Assembly (NCBI GenBank): GCA_026400795.1
Contig: JAPLOJ010000239.1
Span: 1-32,081, forward strand
Length of the DNA stretch: 32,081 nt
From: Alphaproteobacteria bacterium
GTDB taxonomy: Bacteria > Pseudomonadota > Alphaproteobacteria > Acetobacterales > Acetobacteraceae
Direction of reading: 5' to 3'
Shown: one piece after another, positions 1 through 9,001 of the stretch
Layout: the number at the start of each line of letters is the position of its first letter
Numbering within the stretch: position 1 is the first letter of the stretch
Program-made: the position numbers and the translations under genes
Notes under the pieces: generated by a model
Database searches by the model: none
Told to the model about the DNA's origin: nothing
What the model saw: only the letters and a program-made list of their open reading frames with translations

Positions 1-646
1 GCACGCTGAACAGCGGTTCGAATAATGAGATATCAATCACCTGTCCCTGACCCGTAGCCTCCGCGTGGCGGAGCGCGATCATGGCGGCAGCGGAACCATA
101 AAGCCCGGCATAGGCATCGCCCATGAACATCGGCGGCAGAACGGGTTCGCGGTCTTCAAAACCATTGATGGCGGCGAAGCCGGAATAGCCTTCGACCAAA
201 GTGCCGAAGCCTGGCTTGTGGCGGTATGGCCCGTCTTGCCCCCAGCCGGAAACGCGCGCAATGACCAGGCGCGGATTTGCGGCGAGCAGGCTTGCGGGAT
301 CAAGCCCCATGGCTTCCAGCACGCCGGGGCGGAAGCTTTCTACCAGCATGGCGGCGCCCTGGGCCAAGGCGCGCACGGCGGCGATGCCCTCAGTGCTTTT
401 CAGATCGAGGCAGATACTTTTCTTGTTGCGGCAAATGGTTTTCCAGCTTGTCTCCACGCCGCCCACGCGCCAGGCGCGTAGTGTGTCGCCTTCGGGCGGT
501 TCCACTTTGATCACTTCCGCGCCGTGATCGGCAAAGACCTTGGTGAGAATATTGCCAGCGACGAGGCGCGAGAGGTCCACCACGCGCACGTCATCCATGG
601 CGCCCTTCGCGGCTGGGTCGAAATTTTTGCGGTGCATTTCGGCCAT
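1..646 (-). CDS. CaiB/BaiF (type III) CoA-transferase, partial (N-terminal part)
   Basis: The reverse strand reads from an ATG at 646 and stays open to the window edge, giving 215 residues of the N-terminal half; the family is usually about 400 aa. Visible features are an early VRVVDLSR-type strand, the stretch around FADHGAEVIKVEPPEGD, the RNKKSICLDLK block, and SGWGQDGPY followed by the GDAYAGLYG segment, all typical of family III CoA-transferases that move CoA between carboxylic acids. The catalytic Asp of the family lies near residue 170 (family knowledge; not assigned here). The gene begins 4 bases after the stop of the upstream TctC gene, so the two are very likely cotranscribed and the binding protein may supply an organic acid that this enzyme activates (inference). 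The substrate cannot be told. Confidence 0.88.
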   Translation of the reverse strand, partial: MAEMHRKNFDPAAKGAMDDVRVVDLSRLVAGNILTKVFADHGAEVIKVEPPEGDTLRAWRVGGVETSWKTICRNKKSICLDLKSTEGIAAVRALAQGAAMLVESFRPGVLEAMGLDPASLLAANPRLVIARVSGWGQDGPYRHKPGFGTLVEGYSGFAAINGFEDREPVLPPMFMGDAYAGLYGSAAAMIALRHAEATGQGQVIDISLFEPLFSV

Positions 647-650
647 CAGA

Positions 651-1619
651 TCAATCCAGCTTGATGTTGGCGGCGGTGGCCACTTCGCGCCAGCGCGCGA
701 GTTCAACGCGAAGAAGCTCGGTAAAGGCTTGTGGTGTGGCGGGTGATGGGCGGGCACCTTCGGTTTGCAAAAGCTTCGCCATTTCCGGATCAGCGAGCGC
801 GGCGTTTGCTTCGGTGTTCAGGCGCGCAAGGATTTCTGGTGGCAAGCCGCGCGGCGCGAAAAGCCCCCACCAGATATCGCTTTCATAATCAATGCCTGTT
901 TCCTTGACGGTAGGGCCGGGGGGCGAGCCATCCGGCGCGCCTGGCGCCGTATAGGCCAAAAGCCGTACGCGGCCTTCGCGCACCACGCCGGCCGCGCTTG
1001 GCATGGTGGTGATCAGCACGGGGATATGGCCTGCCACCAGATCAGTCACCGCGGGCGGCATGCCGCGATAAGGCACGTGGTTCATCTGAATGCCGGCGCG
1101 CAGGCAAAAATATTCGGTGACGAAGTGATTGATCCCGCCAGGGCCTGAGGAGCCGTAATCAATCGCGCCAGGCCTTTCGCGCGCCATCCGCACCAAATCA
1201 GGCACGCTGCGCGCGGGGAAGTCCGGATGTACCAGTACGATAAAGGGTGAGCGCGCCAGTAGCGCGACGGGCGTGAAATTCTCCAAAACCCCCCAAGGCA
1301 CGCGCTGCGTGATGGAAGTGGTGGCGAAGGATGAGGAGGAGACCATGAGCGTATAGCCATCCGCCGGCGCCTGCGCGACCGCGGTCGCCCCAATCGCCCC
1401 CCCAGCCCCGGCGCGGTTTTCGATAACCACGGGCTGGCCTAGGCGCGCTTGCAAGCGCTCAGCCAAGGGTCGGGCGACAACGTCGTTGGACCCGCCGGGC
1501 GGGAAGGGCACGACGATGCGGACTGGCCTCGCGGGCCAGGGCGCCTGGGCGAGCGCTGGGGCGGCAAGCGGCGCAGTGGCGGCCAGTAAAAGGGCGCGGC
1601 GGGGCAGGGCAGGGGTCAT
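651..1619 (-). CDS. TctC/Bug-family tripartite tricarboxylate transporter substrate-binding protein
   Basis: A 322-aa periplasmic binding protein. The first 25 residues form a signal peptide: an Arg-containing start, a hydrophobic Leu/Ala core and an ALAQA cleavage site. The Bug family landmarks follow: RIVVPFPPGGSNDVVAR (about 33-49), which lines the ligand pocket, VVIENRAGAGG, and DGYTLMVSSSSF. The family binds carboxylates such as citrate, tartrate or aromatic acids in the periplasm. Only the binding protein is here; no TctA or TctB gene is in the window, so it is an orphan Bug protein or serves a distant transporter. A GGAGA ribosome site lies about 7 bases before the ATG at 1619. The CoA-transferase gene follows at a 4-base gap. 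The ligand is unknown. Confidence 0.92.
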   Translation of the reverse strand: MTPALPRRALLLAATAPLAAPALAQAPWPARPVRIVVPFPPGGSNDVVARPLAERLQARLGQPVVIENRAGAGGAIGATAVAQAPADGYTLMVSSSSFATTSITQRVPWGVLENFTPVALLARSPFIVLVHPDFPARSVPDLVRMARERPGAIDYGSSGPGGINHFVTEYFCLRAGIQMNHVPYRGMPPAVTDLVAGHIPVLITTMPSAAGVVREGRVRLLAYTAPGAPDGSPPGPTVKETGIDYESDIWWGLFAPRGLPPEILARLNTEANAALADPEMAKLLQTEGARPSPATPQAFTELLRVELARWREVATAANIKLD

Positions 1620-1747
1620 CAGGCGGTCTCCGGAAGGCAGTTTGGATAGTTTCGCCTATTGTGGCGCTTCTGCGAAGCGGGTTTGCCCCTGTTCATGATC
1701 GGCGGCATTGGCCATCATGGGTTTTTCAATGAGGATTCTGGTTGGCA

Positions 1748-2257
1748 ATGGCCGATGAAAGGCCTTTCAGGGAATGGCCCTTGGATCAGCTCGCCGAACA
1801 TGCGGCGCAGCATAAGTCCGATCGCGTCCTGCTTTCCCAATTATTGATTGAAACGGAACGTCGCCCGGGCGCGCGCGCCAAGCTGATTGCGCGGCGGATT
1901 GAGAATACGCTGGCGAATATCCTGACCAAGCTGCCAGGCCGTGGCGCGCCGCCTGAGGAAATGCGCCGCTATCTTGCGATTGCTGCCGAAGAAATCGCTG
2001 TACTGCGCAAGCGCTTGCAGGATGCAGAGGTTGAGCTGAAGCAGCTCAAGGAAACCCCTGCGGATGGCAGCCCACATGCACGCGTATATCTTACACCGAA
2101 CGCGCCGCTGTGGCTGATTGTGGAGGTGCGCCGCGCCTTTCGCCGGCGCTACCATCCGGACAAACAAACTGATCCGATGAAGCGCCAGAATGCAGAGGAA
2201 ATCTTTAAGCGTGCGGAGGAAGTTTTTGAAAACCTGAAGGGGCGCGAGGAAGATTGA
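1748..2257 (+). CDS. J-domain (DnaJ-like) protein with C-terminal J-domain
   Basis: A 169-aa protein from the ATG at 1748. An in-frame TTG at 1742 is better spaced from the GAGGA at 1731-1735 (6 bases against 12), so the true start may be two codons earlier. The N-terminal two thirds are helical and charged, with a probable coiled coil around residues 75-102. The C-terminal 50 residues resemble J-domain helices II and III: a WLIVEVRRAFRRRY helix, the HPD motif at residues 136-138 that stimulates Hsp70 ATPase, then a helix rich in Glu, Lys and Phe. Helix I is not obvious. It is probably a specialised DnaK co-chaperone, with the client unknown. It converges on the bcp gene with 13 bases between the stops. 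Confidence 0.72.
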   Translation: MADERPFREWPLDQLAEHAAQHKSDRVLLSQLLIETERRPGARAKLIARRIENTLANILTKLPGRGAPPEEMRRYLAIAAEEIAVLRKRLQDAEVELKQLKETPADGSPHARVYLTPNAPLWLIVEVRRAFRRRYHPDKQTDPMKRQNAEEIFKRAEEVFENLKGREED

Positions 2258-2270
2258 CGCTACGAGTTTT

Positions 2271-2741
2271 TCACCCAAGCGTCTTGGCTGCGGCCAATAC
2301 CTCGGCCGCATGGGCTTCCGGCTTCACCTTGCGCCAGATTTTCACGATCTTGCCATCGGCGCCGACCAGAAAGCTTGATCGCTCCATCCCCATATATTTC
2401 TTGCCATACATGGATTTTTCTACCCAAACGCCATAGGCCTCGGCGGTCTCGTGTTCGGGGTCTGAGGCGAGCGGAAATTCCAGCCCGTATTTCTTGGCGA
2501 ATTTTTCAATCGGCGGCATGGCATCGGGCGATACGCCAATCACCGTCAGGCCAAGCTTGCCAAGCTGGGGCAGCGCTTCCTGCACGCCGCAAGCCTGCTT
2601 GGTGCAGCCCGGCGTATCCGCCTTGGGGTAGAAATAGAGCAAATAGGGCTTCCCCTTAAGGCCGGCTGAGGACACTTCCTGCCCGCCGCTTGCTGCCATT
2701 TTAAAGGCGGGTGCCTTTTTGCCTTCGGCCAATTCACTCAT
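2271..2741 (-). CDS. bcp: Thioredoxin-dependent peroxiredoxin (BCP/PrxQ type)
   Basis: A 156-aa cytosolic peroxiredoxin that reduces hydrogen peroxide and organic hydroperoxides using thioredoxin. The thioredoxin-fold core holds YFYPKADTPGCTKQACG, with the peroxidatic Cys46 and, five residues on, Cys51 as the resolving cysteine; this spacing marks the atypical 2-Cys PrxQ/BCP class. The later RSSFLVGADGKIVKIW segment is also typical. The length matches the family. Its ATG overlaps the TGA of glnE in an ATGA junction, so translation is probably coupled to glnE. There is no functional reason for that pairing that can be seen here. Confidence 0.93.
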   Translation of the reverse strand: MSELAEGKKAPAFKMAASGGQEVSSAGLKGKPYLLYFYPKADTPGCTKQACGVQEALPQLGKLGLTVIGVSPDAMPPIEKFAKKYGLEFPLASDPEHETAEAYGVWVEKSMYGKKYMGMERSSFLVGADGKIVKIWRKVKPEAHAAEVLAAAKTLG

Positions 2742-5719
2742 GACTGTTTCCCCTGATCCAGCCGGCCAAGCCGGTCTTCGAAAACCTTGCGCACCAAGGC
2801 TGCGCTTTCTTCCATCTGAGCGCGCAGGCCCGGAAGGTCAACGGGCGGCGTTGCGCAAAGCGGGCCCGCCACACGCAGCACGGTGGAAGCGGCGGGTTCG
2901 GGCAGCGCATCCTCGCGCCAGGGGCCAAGGCTGAGGCGCAGAATGCCGCTAATGCCACGCCAGAGCCGTTCGGCGGCGATCAGCGCCTCGGCTTCCGTCG
3001 CATCCAACGCGCCCATCTTGGCCAGATTGGCGATGGCGATGTGTGTGGTGGTGGCCAGCACTTCCGGGTGGCGGGGCGCGTGGTGCAATTGCAGCGCCTG
3101 GGCGATGAATTCCACCTCCACCAACCCACCGGGGCTGAGCTTCACATCCCATGGCCCATCGCCCGGCAATTCGCGCAGCATGCGCGCGCGCATGGCCAGC
3201 GCATCGGCAATGGCAGTCTTGGCCTTTTCGGGGTTGGAAAGTGCCGCGCGGATGGCCGCAGCAATGCGCCGCGCCAGCGCCGGCGGCCCCGCGACCACGC
3301 GGGCGCGCGTCAGCGCCATGCGTTCCCAGCTCCAGGCATCTTCCGCCTGGTAGCGCTGAAACGCACCAAGCGAGACTGCCACCGGCCCCTTCGATCCCGA
3401 CGGCCTGAGGCGCATATCCACCGCATATAATTTGCCCTCGGCGCCAGGGGCGGTGATGGCGCCGACCATTTGATGCGCAAGGCGCGTGAAATACTGACTT
3501 GTCGGCAAGGGGCGGATTGGCGGCGCGCCGCGCTTGGCTTTCGCTTCGCTGGCTTCCGCTTCTGCTGCGTGATCATAGACCAGGATCAGATCAAGGTCTG
3601 ATCCGGGCAGCATTTCCCGCCCGCCGAGCTTGCCCAAAGCGACAACGGCAAGCTGCCCGCCCTTCACCACGCCGTGCCGCGCGGCAAATTCGCCCGTCAC
3701 ATGCGGCAGCAGCGCCGCAATCGCAGCATCTGCCAGTGCGCTGCGTGCCTCGCCCGCCGCATCGGGGTCTATGGCGCCTTCAAGGGTTGCGGCATCAATG
3801 TCGAACTTACCTTCCTGTACCAGGCGGCGGGAAGCTTCCATCGCTTCTTCGAAATAGCGCGCCTCCTTCACCAGCGCGGGCAAGGCAGAGGCAGCGCTGC
3901 CAATACCGCCGCCCGCCCCCACCAGCAGCCCTTCAAGCGCTGCCGTGTGATGCGCCAAATGATCTGCCAATTGCGGCGCCGCCCCCAGAATCCCGGCCAG
4001 GCGTTCCAGCATCGGCGGATTGCGATGCAACAGGCTCAAGACCTGCACGCCTGTGGTCAGCCGGCCAAACAGCGCATCAAGGCGCATCAGCGCCGCATCT
4101 GGGTCGCGCTGCTTGGCGAAGGCAGCCAGCAGGCTTGGCATGAGCGCCGTCAGCAATTCGCGCGCGCGTTCACTGCGAATGGCGCGCGCATGGCCGTGAT
4201 GCCAACCACGCACACTGGCGGCGATACTGCCGGGATTGGCGTAGCCCATGGCGCGTAGTGTTGCGATGGTGGCGGGGTCATCCTCCACGCCGGTAAAAAC
4301 CAGATCGCCCTGCACCGCATCGGCGGCGAGTGTTGGTTCGGCTTCAAACATGCGCCCGTAATGCTGTTCCACTCGGCGCAGATGAAATGCGAAATCTTCG
4401 GCAAAACTGGCGCTATCGGCGTAGCCCAGGAAGGATGCGATGCGCGCGATCCCTTCCGCATCTTCCGGCAGGCGATGCGTCTGCCGATCGGCCACCATTT
4501 GCAGCCGATGTTCAAGCCGTCGCAGGAAGCCATAAGCATCGGCCAGGTCAGCGGCGGCGCGGCGTTCTATCTTGCCCGCACCAGCCAGTGCGGAAAGCGC
4601 GCCAAGCGTGGTCGGGTCGCGCAGCGCGGGATCGCGCCCGCCCCAGATCAATTGCAGTACCTGCGCGGTGAATTCGATTTCGCGAATGCCGCCCCGGCCA
4701 AGCTTCACATCATGCCCGGCCAATTGCACCGTATCATGCGCGCCCTTCGCCCCTTTATGGGCGTGGATTTGCCGCTTGATGGAATGGATATCCGCCACCG
4801 CCGCGAAATCCAGATAACGCCGCCAGACAAAAGGACGAATCTCGCGAAGAAAAGCATCCCCCGCCGCGCGATCCGCCGCCACAGGCCGCGCCTTGATCAT
4901 GGCCGCGCGTTCCCAATTCTGGCCCATGCTTTCGTAATAGGTGATGGCGGCGGGGATGGAGACGGCAAGCGGTGTCGCCGCCGGATCGGGCCGCAAGCGC
5001 AAATCCGTGCGAAACACATAACCATCGGCGGTGCGTTCTTCCATCAGGCGCACCAAATCACGCGCGATGCGCACATAAATCGCCTGAGCGCGATCCGGGT
5101 CCTGCGCCGCCGCGGGATCATAAAGCACCATCAGATCAACATCTGATGAGTAATTCAGTTCCCGTGCGCCAAGCTTGCCCATGCCAAGGATCACCAGCCC
5201 TGATTGGCGGCCAATGGCTTTGGGATCTGTCCGGCTGCCGCCCGTATGGCGCAAATCGCCCCGCGCCGCGGCATCGCGCAGCAAATGGGCGCAGGCTGTG
5301 TCTATGCTGAGTTCCGCCAATTCGGATAGCGCGCCGGTCACGCGGTCCAGCCCCCAAAGCCCGCGAATATCGGCGAGTGCAGCCACCAGCGCCCCCTGGC
5401 GCTTGGCCTGGCGCAGCAGGGCCGCTAAGGCGGGCCGGGGTGTTGCAGGGTCAAGCCGCGTCAGCGGGTCCATGGCGCGGGCAAAAGCGTCATCCGGGCC
5501 ACGTTCGGCCATGAAAAGCAGGGTGGCTCCCTCCCGCACCGCCAAATCGGCTAGATAGGGGCTATGACCACCAAGCGCTTCCAGTATCGCTGCGCCTTCC
5601 GCGCTTTCGGCAAAGCGACGTTCCGCTTCCCCCTTATCGGCGAAATGCGCCTGGGCGAGGGTGGCGGCGGCCTTGTCGAATCCGCGTGGCAGGGCAAAAG
5701 CTGCTGGGGCAAGGGTCAT
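2738..5719 (-). CDS. glnE: Bifunctional glutamine synthetase adenylyltransferase / adenylyl-removing enzyme
   Basis: A 993-aa protein, the normal size for GlnE, which adenylylates and deadenylylates glutamine synthetase in answer to nitrogen state signalled by PII. It has two nucleotidyltransferase domains. The N-terminal (adenylyl-removing) one carries GMGKLGARELNYSSDVDLM near residues 179-197; the C-terminal (adenylylating) one carries ALGKLGGREMLPGSDLDLIL near 690-710. In both, the paired Asp of SDxDL binds metal. Helical GlnE linker segments follow each domain, including GRGGIREIEF and SPGGLVEVEF. The ATG is at 5719. The divergent YhdP-like gene starts only 17 bases away, so the promoters must sit within each other's coding sequence or overlap. 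bcp follows with a 4-base overlap. Confidence 0.95.
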   Translation of the reverse strand: MTLAPAAFALPRGFDKAAATLAQAHFADKGEAERRFAESAEGAAILEALGGHSPYLADLAVREGATLLFMAERGPDDAFARAMDPLTRLDPATPRPALAALLRQAKRQGALVAALADIRGLWGLDRVTGALSELAELSIDTACAHLLRDAAARGDLRHTGGSRTDPKAIGRQSGLVILGMGKLGARELNYSSDVDLMVLYDPAAAQDPDRAQAIYVRIARDLVRLMEERTADGYVFRTDLRLRPDPAATPLAVSIPAAITYYESMGQNWERAAMIKARPVAADRAAGDAFLREIRPFVWRRYLDFAAVADIHSIKRQIHAHKGAKGAHDTVQLAGHDVKLGRGGIREIEFTAQVLQLIWGGRDPALRDPTTLGALSALAGAGKIERRAAADLADAYGFLRRLEHRLQMVADRQTHRLPEDAEGIARIASFLGYADSASFAEDFAFHLRRVEQHYGRMFEAEPTLAADAVQGDLVFTGVEDDPATIATLRAMGYANPGSIAASVRGWHHGHARAIRSERARELLTALMPSLLAAFAKQRDPDAALMRLDALFGRLTTGVQVLSLLHRNPPMLERLAGILGAAPQLADHLAHHTAALEGLLVGAGGGIGSAASALPALVKEARYFEEAMEASRRLVQEGKFDIDAATLEGAIDPDAAGEARSALADAAIAALLPHVTGEFAARHGVVKGGQLAVVALGKLGGREMLPGSDLDLILVYDHAAEAEASEAKAKRGAPPIRPLPTSQYFTRLAHQMVGAITAPGAEGKLYAVDMRLRPSGSKGPVAVSLGAFQRYQAEDAWSWERMALTRARVVAGPPALARRIAAAIRAALSNPEKAKTAIADALAMRARMLRELPGDGPWDVKLSPGGLVEVEFIAQALQLHHAPRHPEVLATTTHIAIANLAKMGALDATEAEALIAAERLWRGISGILRLSLGPWREDALPEPAASTVLRVAGPLCATPPVDLPGLRAQMEESAALVRKVFEDRLGRLDQGKQS

Positions 5720-5736
5720 TGGGGTCTAGGGAAAGA

Positions 5737-8700
5737 GTGAGACGGGTCGCAGGTCAAGCGGGGCGAGGGTTGAAACTGCTGGCGAGGGCCTGCCTGACCC
5801 TGTCGCTGCTGGTGGGTCTTGCCTTGGCCGGGCTGGTTTGGCGGCTGGAACAGGGCCCGATCAGCCTGCCTTGGCTGGCCCGCCAGGCGGAGGACGCCGC
5901 CAATCAGGCGCTGGCTGGCCAAAAGGCAAATATAGCCGAGGCGGCGATTTCCTGGGCGGGCTGGCGGGAAGGGCATCGTTCACCCATTGCGGTGCGCTTT
6001 TCCGAAATCAGGCTGGCTGACAAGGATGATGGGCTGATTGCCGTTTTGCCGCAGGTGGATGCCTCCCTTTCACTGGGCGGCTTGCTGCGCGGGCATATCG
6101 GCTTGCGCGCGCTGGAATTGCGCGGGCTCAGCCTGCTCGCAAATCGTGATAAGGCGGGCGGGCTTTCGCTGGGGCTGGCGGCGGCCGCCAAGGCCGAGGC
6201 CACCGAAGCACCGGACACCGCGCTTCACGCCCTGGCCGAGATCATCGCCGCCTGGCTTGAGCCCCCCAATGAGGGAACGGCGCTTTCGGCGATCAGGCGC
6301 ATCGCCTTGCTGGATGCCAAGCTTGCACTTTCCGAGGAAGGTTCTGGGCGTGTGCTACGCGCGAACCTTGCCGAGCGTAGTCTTCAGCGCCGCGCCGCGG
6401 GTGGGCTGGATTTGGCCGGACAGGCGCTGCTGGAAGTGGCGGATCAGCGCATTCCCTTCGAGATCGCCGGCAGGCTTGAACGCGCGCTCTGGCGCGGAGA
6501 GGCTTCCTTCACCGCACGCGGCATCCGTCCGGCGGCGCTTGCCAAGATCAGCACGGAATTGGCGCCTTTGGCTGCGCTGGATGCGGAGGCGGAAATCAGC
6601 CTCATCGCGCGCTTTACCGGCGCGCCGCAGCCGGATTTGCTGATGGCGCGGATACGCACCGGCGCTGGCGTGCTGCATGTTCCGGATAATGGCGGGGATT
6701 TGCCCTTCGCGGCCATCGCGCTTGATGCGACCCTGGCCGAAGATGTGGTGCGCGTGGAACGCTTGGTCTTTTCGCCCCAGCCATCGCCGCGCCCAGGCGC
6801 CAGCCCCCCCCCAGTGGTTGGCGCATCAGGGGAGGCGCGCCTGAAGGATGGCGCCTGGCAAGCAGCGGCTGATGTCAGAATGAGCGGTTTGGACATTGCC
6901 GATCTGACGCATTACTGGCCGCCCAGCGTTGCGCCGAAGCCTCGTGAATGGCTGGCTGAAAACCTGACCGCCGGCATGCTGCGCGAAGGCGCCTGGCGGT
7001 TTGAAGCGCGGATCGGTGCGGATGGCAGTGCGGCGGAAATCACGGGCCTGAGCGGAATAGCGCGGGCGGATGGCGTGACCGTTCACTGGCTGCGACCCAT
7101 CCCCCCATTCGAGGGCGCCGCTGGAGAGGCGCGTTTTTCGCTCGACAAGATCGAGATTACGGCGACCAGCGGCCAGCAATCCGGCACCGGGATTGTGACG
7201 GATGGTGCCACGGTTTCGATCAGCTTCGCGACTGACCCGGAAATCACGCGCGTTGAAGCCAAGCTGCGCGGCCCGCTGGCCGATGCCTGGGCCGTTCTGC
7301 GCCATCCCAGGATGAAGATTTTCGAAAACCGTCCGCCGCCGATCAATGACCCAACTGGCACGCTTACGGCCGGAACGCTCACGCTTGTTTTTCCGCTGAT
7401 CAAGACCCTGGACATTGAGGATATTGATATCCAGGCCGAATTTGAGGTGCGGGATTTGCGCATCCCGCGCATTGCTTTTGATCGGGATTTGGAAAAGGGC
7501 GTGGCCAAGGTTTCGCTGCGCAATTCAGGGCTGACGGCAATTGGCACCGGCGTGCTTGGCGATATTGAAGCCCGCATCCAGCAGGAGACGGATTTCCGCA
7601 ACGGTGCGCCCACGGATATTGTGGCGCGGGAAATCATCTCCGCCCGCGCCGATGCCAGGCAATTGGCGGCACTTGGCTTGGATGGCCGACCTTTATTGGA
7701 AGGGCCGGTGCAGCTTGATCTTCGCAATGAAACCCGCCGCAATGGGCAAGCGCGGCTTTCGGTGCGGGCTGATTTGCGCGCTGCTACACTGAGTGTGGAA
7801 CCTTTGGCCTGGAGCAAGCCGCCGGGGGTCGCCGGCAATGCGGAGGCGATGGTGCTGATGCAGGGCGGTGCGGTGACGCTGATTGAAAGTTTTCGTATTG
7901 AAACGCCCGATGCACAGGTGCGGGGCCGCGCCAGTGAGCTTCGCCAGAACGTCCCGCAACGCATAGACCTGACCAGCGCGAATATCGGGCGTTCGCGTTT
8001 CAGCGGGCTGTTGCGCCCGCCGGCACAGCGCGGCACAGGCCAATGGATCATTTCCTTGACTGGGCCGGTGCTTGATCTGGCGCCCGTCCTCGCACGGCAT
8101 GAGGTGCCAGAGGCCAATCCGGAAGAAAGCGCGGCGGCCCAATTGGTAGCGCGGTTTGAACGGGTTCTGCTGCCACATCAGCGTGAGGTAAGCGCGCTTG
8201 AGGCGCAATTATTGGTCAATAGCCTTGGGGTGATGCAGCAGGCGCGCATCAATGGACGCTTGTCCGAACGCGGCGGCTTCACCGTCACGATCACGCCCAA
8301 TGGCCAGCGCCGCGCGGTAACGGTGACAAGCGATAATGGCGGCGAATTGCTGCGTGCCTTTGATGTGCTGAAAAGCCTGCAAGGCGGGAAGCTTTCGGTG
8401 ACCGCAAGTTATGATCACTCCCGCCCCGGCGCCACGCTGAGCGGAGATGCGGTGCTGGAGGATTTCGCCGTGCGCGATGCGCCAGGCCTTGGCAAGGTCC
8501 TGCAGGCCATGACGCTTTACGGGTTGGTGGATGCGCTCAGTGGCCCTGGGCTGAATTTCACGCGCGCGACACTCCCCTTCAGCCTGAGCCATGAGGCGCT
8601 GGTGTTGCGGGATGTGCGCGCCTTTTCATCTTCCCTTGGTTTGACGGCGAAGGGGCGCATTGATCGAGCGCGTGACACGCTTGACATGGAAGGCACCATT

Positions 8701-8925
8701 GTGCCGGCCTATATCTTCAATAGTTTGCTTGGGCGCATTCCGGTTTTTGGTCGGCTTTTCAGCCCGGAAGAAGGTGGCGGGTTATTTGCCGTTGCCTACC
8801 GCATGCGCGGGCCGCTCAGCGATCCGCAGACCAGCATCAATCCATTGGCGGCACTCACCCCCGGTTTTCTGCGCGGCATATTTGGGATTGGTCAGGAACC
8901 GGCGGGGCAGGCACCAAGGCAGTAG
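5737..8925 (+). CDS. YhdP/AsmA-like (DUF3971-type) large envelope protein
   Basis: A 1062-aa protein if it starts at the GTG at 5737, chosen because AGGGA ends 4 bases upstream; earlier in-frame starts at 5686 and 5719 would run into glnE. A single membrane segment lies near residues 11-33 (LLARACLTLSLLVGLALAGL), after which the long remainder should be periplasmic. The rest has the repeated beta-rich, low-cysteine pattern of the AsmA/YhdP superfamily. The C-terminal part, with the DxRAFSSSLGLTAKGRIDRARD-like stretch and YRMRGPLSDPQTSINPLAALTPG, matches the YhdP C-terminal region. Family members are bridge-like proteins thought to move phospholipid from inner to outer membrane. Assignment is by pattern; no enzymatic residues are expected. 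Confidence 0.85.
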   Translation: MRRVAGQAGRGLKLLARACLTLSLLVGLALAGLVWRLEQGPISLPWLARQAEDAANQALAGQKANIAEAAISWAGWREGHRSPIAVRFSEIRLADKDDGLIAVLPQVDASLSLGGLLRGHIGLRALELRGLSLLANRDKAGGLSLGLAAAAKAEATEAPDTALHALAEIIAAWLEPPNEGTALSAIRRIALLDAKLALSEEGSGRVLRANLAERSLQRRAAGGLDLAGQALLEVADQRIPFEIAGRLERALWRGEASFTARGIRPAALAKISTELAPLAALDAEAEISLIARFTGAPQPDLLMARIRTGAGVLHVPDNGGDLPFAAIALDATLAEDVVRVERLVFSPQPSPRPGASPPPVVGASGEARLKDGAWQAAADVRMSGLDIADLTHYWPPSVAPKPREWLAENLTAGMLREGAWRFEARIGADGSAAEITGLSGIARADGVTVHWLRPIPPFEGAAGEARFSLDKIEITATSGQQSGTGIVTDGATVSISFATDPEITRVEAKLRGPLADAWAVLRHPRMKIFENRPPPINDPTGTLTAGTLTLVFPLIKTLDIEDIDIQAEFEVRDLRIPRIAFDRDLEKGVAKVSLRNSGLTAIGTGVLGDIEARIQQETDFRNGAPTDIVAREIISARADARQLAALGLDGRPLLEGPVQLDLRNETRRNGQARLSVRADLRAATLSVEPLAWSKPPGVAGNAEAMVLMQGGAVTLIESFRIETPDAQVRGRASELRQNVPQRIDLTSANIGRSRFSGLLRPPAQRGTGQWIISLTGPVLDLAPVLARHEVPEANPEESAAAQLVARFERVLLPHQREVSALEAQLLVNSLGVMQQARINGRLSERGGFTVTITPNGQRRAVTVTSDNGGELLRAFDVLKSLQGGKLSVTASYDHSRPGATLSGDAVLEDFAVRDAPGLGKVLQAMTLYGLVDALSGPGLNFTRATLPFSLSHEALVLRDVRAFSSSLGLTAKGRIDRARDTLDMEGTIVPAYIFNSLLGRIPVFGRLFSPEEGGGLFAVAYRMRGPLSDPQTSINPLAALTPGFLRGIFGIGQEPAGQAPRQ

Positions 8926-9001
8926 CGCCTGTCCGGAAGGGCTGGACCGAGGCGCATCTTTTGGGGATGCTGCGTTCAAACAGATGGGAAGGAAGCGCGC
9001 C

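Noticed and set aside
65-481. Long plus-strand readings opposite the CoA-transferase gene
   Set aside because: They are shadows of the minus-strand gene in GC-rich DNA; only the minus frame has family motifs.
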